Below are positions 22,673 to 32,732 of a DNA stretch of 64,000 nt, one piece after another. The stretch is from Coptis chinensis (lineage: Eukaryota; Streptophyta; Magnoliopsida; Ranunculales; Ranunculaceae): assembly GCA_015680905.1 (NCBI GenBank), contig CM027382.1, positions 11,071,501 to 11,135,500 on the forward strand. The letters run 5' to 3'. Every line of letters begins with the position of its first letter. The stretch's first letter is position 1. The translations under genes and the position numbers were made by a program. Below the pieces are notes generated by a model. It did no database searches, was not told the DNA's origin, and saw only the letters and a list, made by a program, of their open reading frames with translations.

Positions 22673-23028
22673 ATGCCCTTAACCGTCTTTATATTGTCCT
22701 ATGATGCAGTTGGGTTGTCCTGCAAAGTCTATTGTGATGGTCACACTTGGTTTCTGGTTGATGGTGTTTTTGAAATGGTGAACATATGGGACTTTTTAGG
22801 ACCTACTTCTCTATGTTACTGGTTTTATAACCGTGGTATTCTCTCTATGGGGCAGTTAGAAATAGCCAAATCATTTGGATAATTGTATTTCATCAGTACT
22901 CTAATTGTATATCAATAACCGTTTGATACTATTATCTATAATGCCCTTAACCGTCTTTATATTGTCATATGAGGCAGTTGGGTTGTCCTGCAAATTCTAT
23001 TGTGATGGTTACACTTGGTTTACAGATG
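22673..23028 (+). repeat. Local direct duplication of about 85 bp, 268 bp apart
   Basis: 22674-22759 (starting ATAATGCCCTTAACCGTC) and 22942-23027 are nearly the same and both encode a peptide with GLSCK-YCDG-TWF. The sequence between them is unrelated. It lies just upstream of copy B and may be a duplicated 5' exon or a small insertion footprint. Confidence 0.75.
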
Positions 23029-23522
23029 GACCACGCTACCACTTTAATTATGATGTGTGCGGTGTACCAAATAACATCAGTTTTAGGGGGGAAATACCAT
23101 TGGGAACTGAGATGTACGCTTGTTTGACACATCAACTATAACCCCTCCAAATTCCTCCTTAAACCGTGACCGAATTTCTTCTCGAACTCAGAATCTCCTA
23201 AATCATGACAAACCCTAAAACGATAAGCCCCAAAATTGAAAGGTTCATTTTTTTTTGTTCCTTGCTTTTATACAGTTGGTTTTGATTACATGTTTTTTTT
23301 AATAAAAAAAAAACCTTAGTAGGATTATTCCTTTGTCTGGTATTTTAGTTTTTAATTTAATACTTTATTTCTTTGTGTTTGATATTGGGTCGACCTGAGA
23401 GAATTCGATTATATTTAGGTAGTATGCGTCTAATTAATTTAATTACCTATAGTCATAGTTGTTTTTACCCATGCTTTGTTGTCCTAATACTATCACATTA
23501 TGGCTTGATGTGTGTTGTGTAG

Positions 23523-24678
23523 TGGAAAGAGGAAGAAACCTAAAGCACTGGCAAGGATGCCAGGAACGAAGATTACTTGTCGCTGCTGTCCTAAAATGCT
23601 TCGAGAGAAGCTTTTCCAAGGGTTTGATATGGAGGAAATAAGTAGGTTTGCTTCATCTCCATTTGGGTTTCTACTGACTGTTGATGGCAATGTGGACCCT
23701 CTGGATCCAAAACAAAGGAAGTACAATCATTTTACCCACCCCCAATTGGTTGTCTCCATTTTGAAAAGACGAATTGCACCATTGACTTACCATATTAGGA
23801 ACAAATATATCAGTTTTAAGTTTTCCTATTTCTCGCTACTCACCGGGCTTTCCACCACCCGTCCAAGCAACAACTATTATGATTTGAATCCCAAGAATCC
23901 GACTGATTTCAGATTGAGGTATTTTAAGGAAAGTCGTGGTTCCCTACATGGTCAAATTCGACTGACTGCTATTGAGCAAGCTAGGGAGGTGGCAAAGGCT
24001 AATGCATTACACAATGTGGAGATGAAGAATGACATACATCGCCTTAATAGGTTGTACGCCCTTGGAGCTTTCCTCATACCTACTGGCTCAAAAGGAGTCG
24101 ATGTAAGATGGGTTGACATTGCTGCTGATTTGGAGGTGTTTGATGTTTTTCCTTGGGGGTATCTTGCCTATGAACTCCTTTGTAAAAAGTTGGAAGAGTT
24201 GTATCATAGTATTAATTACCACTTTCTCCAAAACGCTACCCAGCAGTATACTAGCACACTCCAGGGTTGTGCCCTTGCACTCACCCTTTGGGTATTCCTC
24301 CACATTCCATCTCCGGAGGCAAGAAGGTTGGATCCACTGATCTTCCCATGGTTTAAAGGGTGGGTGCAAGTTGCTGGACACAGTTGTCGCTGCAGTGCAT
24401 GGGATAAAAAGCTTAGTAGCAAGAAAAAACTAGTGGTTCTGGAATGGTTAGACATTCCCCCAGTTGTTAGGGAAGAACCGGTGGTTAGAGATGCTTTGGA
24501 AGTGTATATTCATATTCATTTACCCAAGTATTCACAGCCTTCTAAATTTGTTTGTGTTAAACATATTTTCATGCTTGTTTTAATATTTTCATGCTTTATT
24601 GTGACAGCGAGAAAGGGTCAGTCCGACTCTGGCATACAATCTCCTATTGGAAAACAAAAGACTAAACCAGAAAACTGA
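23523..24678 (+). CDS. Ulp1-like copy B, N-terminal DUF1985-like region
   Basis: A long frame of about 350 codons; a possible 3' splice site (GTGTAG) lies at 23522, so the true start may be upstream, and ATG 23557 is another choice. The pattern LREKLFQGFDMEEISRFASSPFGFLL, then a block with LVVSILKRRI and ISFKFSYFSLLTGLS, matches the DUF1985-type domain that stands N-terminal to Ulp1 domains in plant transposon genes. WVFLHIP and a C-terminal EWLDIPPVVREEPVVRD segment follow. From about 24540 the sequence turns hydrophobic and T-rich and is probably intron. No stop interrupts the domain, so this part is better kept than the protease domains downstream. Family assignment is by motif resemblance. 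Confidence 0.55.
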
Positions 24679-24780
24679 ATCGGTATGGCTATGATGCAGA
24701 CCTTTTGTTTGCCTTGCTATTCTTATACCATTTTTGCATTTCTGTTTCTTATTGTTTCTTTTACATATATTCATTTCAGG

Positions 24781-27036
24781 TGATGAACAAGACTGCAGAG
24801 GAGTTCCTTGTTGTTGCTCATGTGATTGGCCAACCCAGTATAGTTGTCAGGAAAAAGGCTAGAAGAGAACTTAGCAGTGAAAATAGTGAGGGTAATGGGG
24901 AAGAGGATGAAGAGGAAGAATGGGTTAGAAGTGAAGAAGAGTCCACTGCGAAAAGGGTGCGACGTCCCACTGCCAGAGAAAGAAGCTCCACAAAATTGGG
25001 GAGTTTGACTAAGAAACAACATACGGTCATCACCATGAAGACACATGTTGCTGCTGTGACAAACAATCAAGAAACCACAAGTTTGAACAAGAAACAAGTA
25101 CCACCACCTTTGAAGAAGACACCTCTAGTAACTCTGAAGAAGAATGGAAACCCTCCAAAAAATATGGCTACATCCCAAAACACAGTCACTCAGAGGTCAC
25201 CACGGACAGCGATGAAGGTCACTACGGATGCAACAACTTCTTCAACTAACAGCTTGCCTGACACTATGCCTGTTGCAAAATATGTCCAAAGCAAAAGTAA
25301 ACCATTTTCCAAGGTAAACAGAACTACATTTGCTCCCCAAGGTGTTGGGGGGGCTGAACCGGAGCCTCTATCGTCCCCTGGGGAAGTTGAAGATAGGCGT
25401 CTTGAACTCGGAATAGGCTGAACTAGCCTACCAAAACATGTCAACAATCCACTATCAGAGGAGGAGCCTGCTCTAAATCAAAGACTGTGGAGGCCAAGTG
25501 AACGTTTGGTGAGTGAAATGGTCGTTTTCACGACAAAAGTGGGACATGGTTTGTTGGGTGTTTTTGCAACCACCTTAGACCCCACCTCTGTGGCTAAGTA
25601 TGCCAAAATAACTTATGTTTCTATGTTTTATCTCTAACAGGATTTCAATCACATGCCCAACGCATATGAACTGGGTCACAGCACCAACCACCAAGTGCCA
25701 TCTCAACTTCAACTGGGTCAGATTGATAACCCTAGTGAAGATACTGAGGCGCAACAAATAGTTATGTGCACTACTCATGCCATTAACTCCTCTGTCCCTC
25801 CCGATGAATTGGAAGGGATGTTCAAAACCTACCAAGGCGGGCAGCTGTCGGGGAGTCAGCCTGATGTTATTGATAGGGGCGGAGAAGACTTGGTGAAAGA
25901 TGTTTCAGCTGAAGAATTTAACAAGTGTTATACTGAGCAGAGTCAACCTGAGCTAGTTGTTAGGGCTAGTGACCACCTGAGGGGGAGCATGAGTGACATG
26001 GAAGTCTACCAATCGTATGTGTCAAGGAATCAGCAATTGCAAATAGAGGCAGTGGGTAATGAGAAGACGCTTCCTGAGATTGAGATAGCGGGTATCGATG
26101 GGGAACAGACCCATCAAGAGGAAAATTTATGTAATGAAATTGCACGAATTTCGGCTGTGGATGTCGTAAGTGCGTCCAAGGTAATTGAAATTTAAATGTG
26201 TCCTTATGACTTATTTATCTTCTTAGTGGAGATTAAATGCTTTGTATATAAGTGGGACTTTATGTGGATTCTTTGAGACATCATATCTACTTTCTGAGCT
26301 TATATAAAGGTTGTTTATTTAGGTTGTCTGTGTGACTCCAAGTGATGGTGAAGTTGAATTAGTTCCAATTTGTGAGGACAACTTAGAAGATGGGGAACTA
26401 GAATTTGATCCTAACGAACAATACACTGATGATTTTGCATTTGATATGGTAATACCGATGCTTGTGCTTTACTATTAATTACTTTTTTATAAATATTGTC
26501 GTGTCTATAGGTTATTATTATGTTTTTTAGGCTACTATTTTGAAGGAATTGGGGATGCAAGCCAAAGAAAGATGCACTATGCCTGCTGTGAGTGTTCAGG
26601 GTAGTGGTGCTGATGCTATGGAAGGTGCTGATTCTGAACAAAATTGTGTTCGTGGGAACACTATTTCTGAAATTCTAATTGCTCTAACTGCTCCTTTAGA
26701 AGGGGAAACTGTAATCAAGGTACATTATTCTTTTTTTACATAACTCCCAAATTACTCTAAGTTATCGTCAAAATGTGGATGGAAAGGTTGCTATTTTAGT
26801 AGGATATGTCCCTGCTGTGAGACATTATATATGCTTTTTGACTTCTTCCATTTTTGGCACAGGATACTTCTGAGACATCAGTTGTGGATGATCGTGGTAT
26901 TGGACTTTCTAAGAATTTGTTGTTGTCAGAGAATATGGAGGAAGATTGCATCGTGGTTGATGACGAAGAAGATAGACAAAATTATGTCCCTGCTTCTGTG
27001 CTGCAGGATGATATGGCACGGAGGTCACAGCTATGA
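24781..27036 (+). CDS. Ulp1-like copy B, charged linker exons
   Basis: Exon-like open stretches separated by T-rich introns: 24781-25421 (acidic run EEDEEEEW, basic RKKARRE and RVRRPTARERSS, then Lys/Thr/Pro-rich), about 25641-26180, 26324-26446, 26531-26719 and 26863-27036. Many start after AG and end before GT (for example AAG|GTAATT at 26180, AAG|GTACAT at 26719). The composition suggests a disordered linker with possible nuclear-localisation clusters. A comparable long linker links DUF1985 and Ulp1 domains in related plant elements. No enzymatic motif was seen. Exon borders are my reading and not confirmed. Confidence 0.4.
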
Positions 27037-27061
27037 ATTTTCCCATAAAACAAGAGGAGTC

Positions 27062-28262
27062 AACTCGACGTGGAAGTGGCTGACATTTTCCATGATCTGA
27101 TTCTTGGTGTTTTCAATAAGGGAGTGGGATTGCTAAAAAGAGCTGCTAGTCGGAAAAGTGTTGGAGATAACCTGACGGAATTGCATACCTCGTATGTACA
27201 AGTGCCGTATGACTGGAATAAGCACGACAATGATGAAACCAGTCACTTTGAAATTGTTAGATGGTATGTGAGTGAGTTTCAAATTGACATCAGCAGCTTT
27301 TATCGACTGTTTAGGGGGAGGATGGCTTAATGATGTGGTATGCCTCTGTCTATTAAAAGTACTTCCTGTGTATATACTTGTTGATTATTTATTCTTATTT
27401 TTTGGGTTCTAGGTACTACACTCCTACATGTACTTACTGAGTCAGTGGTACACTCGCATATAGCACACCTCGGTGGAATGGAGAATTTGTACATCATAGT
27501 TGCCGAGTCATGGTTCTCGGTAATTTCACACATGTTTCTAGTCATTTATTCTATAATGATTTATTTGTTCAATATAATGATTTATTTAATTTTATTATTA
27601 TAATGACAGCATTATTTGTGTTATTTGTACAATGGATTGGCCACTATTTTAGAAGACAAGCAGATGCCCATAGAAGATAAGCTTTCTGCAGCAAGACTGC
27701 AAAATGTAGGTAATTTAAAGACTCATATCATCGGACTGGTTCGGCTTGACAATTCGGGGCCAGACTTGAGAAACTGTCGTGGGTTGATGATGACGGTGAA
27801 TGTTGAAGGAGTGCATTTGATCGTCATCGTCGTTAACTTTGTCACGTGGGGTGTTCAAATCTACGACTCATTGGAGAAGCCGAAAGATATGATGGTGCCA
27901 ACTGGGTTCTTGACCCAACACCACATTTAACCAAGTTGTTGACAGTGCTTCCTTACACACTTCTGAGCCTGGATAGTGGATGTATAGACATGGCCAAATT
28001 GGGTAGTCAGTGGAACTTGGAGTTTGAGAAATGTGCCAAACAGGACGACAACAACAGCTGTGGCGCGTTCACCCTTGCCTTTGCAGACTGCCTACTCCGA
28101 AATTTGCCGCCTGTCTTTGCATCGAAAAGGCGAACATATATCAGGAAAAGAATAGCAAAGGACTTGTTAGAGTGTGGGATTACTGAGGAAGAGTACTGTT
28201 GGCGCCAAGGTGGTCGGGTTTGGACTTTGATGCGGGAGATAAAATTGATGATGTCAATGGTT
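27062..28262 (+). pseudogene. Ulp1-like copy B, C48 domain 1
   Basis: Order matches copy A: YDWNKHDNDETSHFEIVRWY, a GGGWLNDVV motif split by a frame change near a G run (about 27313), YMYLLSQWY, then YIIVAESWFS after another frame change, then NCRGLMMTVNVEGVHLIVIV with catalytic His at 27814-27816, VQIYDSLE with Asp at 27865-27867, and after a frame change near 27880 KQDDNNSCGAF with Gln at 28041-28043 and Cys at 28059-28061. FADCLLRNLPPVF and RKRIAKDLLEC end the domain. All four catalytic residues of a C48 peptidase are encoded, but three or more frame changes prevent one continuous protein unless some are sequencing errors. Confidence 0.72.
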
Positions 28263-28572
28263 TAGCTTTTAAAAATGATGTTGAAAAAACTGCTAATGTG
28301 AAAGGTCAAATATCTGAAGTCCAAATTGAACCAACTGCTGCTACAAAGGTGGAACAGGCTGACAAGGTTGTTTAAATATGTACCAAATACTATGTAGTAC
28401 ATTATGTGGCAGCTCTAAGACATTTTGGGGTTCCCTTCTGACTTCTAACCATAATTTACGCAGGTGGTTTGTGGGATTAAAACTCCATTGGTAATGACTG
28501 TGGGGAGATCTTCAAAATATATTAAAGTGTCACATATCATATTATTATTATCGGAACACTTTATGTTCCCCT

Positions 28573-29115
28573 TAAGGGTGCAAGTGAATATCCAAATATT
28601 CGAATCCGATTCGAATTCGTATTCGAAAAATCAGATATTATCCGAAAATTTCGAATATCGGATTCGGATTCGGATAATTTTTTATGTCCGAACTGGTTTC
28701 AGATTCAGATTTGGATACTACCATATCCGCATCTGAAAATATCCGATCCGATTTAAAATTTTAATAATTATTATATATAATTTATTTATTTATTTATTTA
28801 TTATTGTATAAAATATTATATAAAATCATAAACTAACAATATAAAACTATAATAATAACAAAATAATAATAATAAATGACAAATATATTTTTATTTATAA
28901 TAGTTTTTATAGTGGCAAAATGAATTATTCAAAGCAAATAAAATTTTAATTAATATTAATTTTCGGATCGGATATTATCCGATATCCGATTCGATAAAAA
29001 TTTTAATATCCGTTGGATTCGGATTCAGATTCGGATTCGGATATCGGTATAAATTTTCGGATTTAGATTCGGATACAGGCATATCCGAATCCGAACCTAT
29101 CCGTTTGCACCCTTA
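28573..29115. mobile_element. hAT-type MITE, 543 bp, with 8-bp target duplication
   Basis: Begins TAAGGGTGCAAGTG and ends CGTTTGCACCCTTA, giving terminal inverted repeats TAAGGGTGCAA/TTGCACCCTTA. The flanks carry the direct repeat gttcccct (28565-28572 and 29116-29123). Inside, subterminal blocks on both sides are dense in GGATTCGG/CCGAATCC repeats and the middle is AT-rich with no coding frame. Eight-bp duplications point to a hAT transposase acting in trans. It lies in an intron-like stretch between the two Ulp1-like domains of copy B. Confidence 0.9.
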
Positions 29116-29149
29116 GTTCCCCTGTTGAGACAAGATACTTACTATCTCT

Positions 29150-30363
29150 TAGGTTACCGATGGGAAAGTTCTGGGTCAGGAAGAAATTGTCAATCATGGT
29201 ACTGTGAGTTGCTCTGGGAGTTTCTCTGGGAGTTCTAGTCACGCTGCTCTGGAAGTTACTCAGTTGAATCGGTGGAATAAATTCAGTGATCTGGACGAGC
29301 AAGCTGCCAAATTATGTGATCAGAGGCTTCTGGAACACGTGATTGTGGGTGGCCCATTAATAAAGAGGAATTCCTCCATTGTTACCATGAGAAATTTGCC
29401 TTTGGAGCCCGCATTATGCACTGATCCAAAATACCTTGCACAGTTGTATTGGTGGTACCATGAACGCGACCTATTGAAGTCCAATGTTTCTAACTATGTA
29501 AAGCTCGGGGCTTATGGGCGGGGTTTGGACTTAAGCATGAGCACATACCACTTGCTTAGCCCTAATCAATGGCTAAATGATGAGGTATGTCAACTGGGAA
29601 CTTACCCAACTTAATTCGCAACTCGTTTCGTCTTATTGATAAATTCGTTATTTCTTTTTGTCACCAAGGTCATTTCGCTTTACATGGCGCTTCTTGACAG
29701 GGCCCATAACAGACTTGCCAACTCTGATGATGTACTCAGAAAACATAATTCGTCACAGTCTTACACTGTCATCCCCGATACACTGATCCCGGATATTTGA
29801 CCGAAACCCACTTCTTTTCTCGTACTTTTCTAGGCTTTCTGAGACCGTGCAAATAACTTTTGTTTCAACTGATGCAGGTCAACTGGGAGTCATTGTATGC
29901 GACTGTTGAAGTGAGCCTTACCAATCCGAGCCTAACTACGGAACAAAAGATTTCTATCCTTGCTTCCAACCTTTCATCGAACCAAAAGATGACCTTAAGA
30001 TATATGCTCCAACAAAACACCCGCATCCCATACGTCACCAAATCTAAGGGCATGATGATGGCCTTCAATATCTCAAACATGCATTGGATACTGGTGGTCT
30101 TCAACTTCCCCACTTGGACTTGCTAGATATATGATTCGCTGGCGGAGCCTATCGCCGATCCTAAACCCCGTCTCGAAAAGCTCGGTACCCTGCTTCAGTA
30201 TGCCCTCTTAATGCTCGACAAAGGCTGTATACCACAATTGAAGCTCCGGAAAAAGTGGAATATCAAATCGCCCACCGTGTATAAAAGCGGAATTCAAATC
30301 TTCAGATCGGCTTTTGCAGATCACCTATCAATGAAATCAGCGTCTCAATTTCACTCGACCGGG
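29150..30363 (+). pseudogene. Ulp1-like copy B, degenerate domain 2
   Basis: Exon-like pieces: 29150-29584 (LYWWYHERDLLKSN, then LSPNQWLNDEV before GTATGT), 29669-29802 (after CCAAG; SLYMALLDRAHNRL, ending in a stop), 29878-30126 (after TGCAG; NMHWILVVFNFP, stop TAG at 30124-30126), then IYDSLAEPIADP (Asp at 30133-30135) and SGIQIFRSAFADHL. His (30082-30084) and Asp remain, but the position of the catalytic Cys holds Ile, and Gln of the oxyanion hole is not recognisable. Same layout and same Cys-to-Ile change as copy A domain 2. It is read as a pseudoprotease domain that was already without its nucleophile before the two copies split. Confidence 0.65.
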
Positions 30364-30489
30364 CCATGATAAGAAATACGGTGACCAAAGACTTGCTTGC
30401 TGGTTGACCTCCTTGCGGAATGGTAGAATCGGGTTGACCGTGAAAAAACACAAAAATGCAGTGTTTGAGTTCCTGGATGGACAAACTAA

Positions 30490-32730
30490 ACTACGTGCTA
30501 CTGGATTTTGTTTTTAATTGCTTTAATTAAGATTAATCTTCTTAATTAAGTACTTTTGCCTACACTACTAACATCACCTAAACGAAGACAACATGTCGTC
30601 AATTGGAGTATGCCACGAATTGAAAGTTTATATAGATCTTTCTTTCCCACGTGATCTATTTTCCAGACTAAAACAACATACAATATCATTGAGACATTAT
30701 AAACCTTCTTTGGAAATAAATTGATCTCTGATGTCTCTGCTCATATTACCATTTTCTAAACAACATCACAGCTTTCCAATACTAATTATTGAAATTGCTC
30801 ACGTGGTGCTTCTTAGATTTGTTTGTATATTGGTATTTTATATATGGGCAAGATCATACTCCACTACATGTTTTGACTTCTCTCTTTCGATATTGAGTTT
30901 TAGGCATACACATATTTGTTCTTACTCAGGTATACATTTGTACAACACATAAAAACTAGAACAACCGTGTTCTACCGTCGCATTCACATCTTTCTTTTTT
31001 TCGGGTATACTTTTGTACTGATAAAAACTACGTTGTTCTGCCATATACTTATAATGGGATTAACAAAACCATATCTTTGATTAAAACGAAAAAGCATGTC
31101 CTGTCATACATTTCCTATACAAGAACTCTATTTCACAACAACTAAACTAAGATATAAGACAATAGGAAAGTTCCCAAACATTTTCAATACAATTTGGTCA
31201 ATATGGTAGGAGAAAAGATAGGGAAAGGAATTTGGGCGGGAACAAAGGGAGTTTTCGTTGGTGACTGTGTACTCAAGAGTGTAAGTTGTTGAGAGAGAAG
31301 AAGAGACATCCTGTTTGGGTAGGAATAGGAGAGAGAAAATAACTTCTGATGTACTAGGTAGGAAGAGATGTGACAAGAGAGTGGGAGATGTTCAAGGGTA
31401 TATATGTAAATTCGTATAATGATATATCATTTTTTCTAAAAACAAAACACTAATACCTTGAAGGGTATTAGGGGTATTTCATACAATCACCAAAGTGGAG
31501 GCCACGTCCGTCAACATCCGATTCAGGAAGTTACCCAAAAAAAATAGTAGTAGGTAGAACTAGGAACTTCCCTCTCTCTATCTTAAAATTATTAAGGGTA
31601 GCAGTTAGAGCCTACTGTATTTTAGTATATGTCTTCCGTCAAAAATGTAAAGCAACTTGTTTGAGTTGCACAACTGCCAAGCAATCCACGCACATACTAC
31701 TTGAGCCCATTTAACAGCTCGTAGTTACCAAAAAAAACAGCTCGTAGACGCCTAGACCATTCTGGTGTGGCTATTGCAGCGGCCATACAGACCACTATAG
31801 GGTATTAACAAAGTCATCGGAGGATGCAAATTTACCATTCCTCACCTAAATCCCTGTCAGTTCATGGTTTCAAGTTCAGGTCTTACTAGTTCAAGGTTTC
31901 AAGACCACTGATTTGTGGTTCTGGTTCCAAGAGGGGAATGGTGCATATTGATTGGTAGGCTTGAGTGCCTGGCATAAGACCAGTCTTGCACTTATATTGC
32001 TGCCAAACCAGCCTCGGCAGCGGTCAAGCGCAAAATTTTCGGGTACATACAATGAATGAATATGTGCATAAAAATTATTAATGATAAGAGTTGCTTCGAA
32101 GTTCGGATACAATGCTGAATTGCTGATATTGGTTTAGAGAACTGATTTCTTTCTATTAATTTAAATGAAATGTATACCGGTGAAGGGCTTATTTATGGTA
32201 CAGCTGCGGGCCATACATGGGTAGCCAATACATCATCCTTCATCGGACTTTATTTGATCAAATAACAAATAGAATGAAGAATTATATAAAAAAAATTACA
32301 AAGCTTTGACCACGAACAAGGATTATGACCGCTTTTGCCTTCCTCAGATATCTCAGAGCAAATCCTCCACTCTACTTTCCTAGGCCGAGTCCTGCACTTA
32401 GAAACAGCTATCAGGAGATATAGCACCCACTTTGTTTTATATACTGGTATGCATGTCAGGATTCTATGTACACATACACAATTTTGGCCATTAGTACCTT
32501 CTAATGAAATCGAAATTTTTGCAATATTCTGAGTACACCCATATAAAATAATTACTACAAATTCTGGAAAAAAAAGAAACGTATGTACTTACAAATTCCT
32601 ACAGGGAGCTACTAAATACATACATGAACATTCTATGCACTAACAAATGTCTATGAGACTATGAGAAGCTTACCTCTCCGTGTTGGAAGGCTGATTTCCT
32701 CCAAATGACATGTTAGTGTTACAAAACTGA
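30490..32730. other. Intergenic DNA downstream of Ulp1-like copy B and of SPP
   Basis: AT-rich, no domain recognised in either strand. On the minus strand TTTATT at 32246-32251 (AATAAA in the sense of the SPP gene) is a possible polyadenylation signal about 480 bp after the SPP stop. Short frames here are not supported. Confidence 0.4.
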
Positions 32731-32732
32731 GA

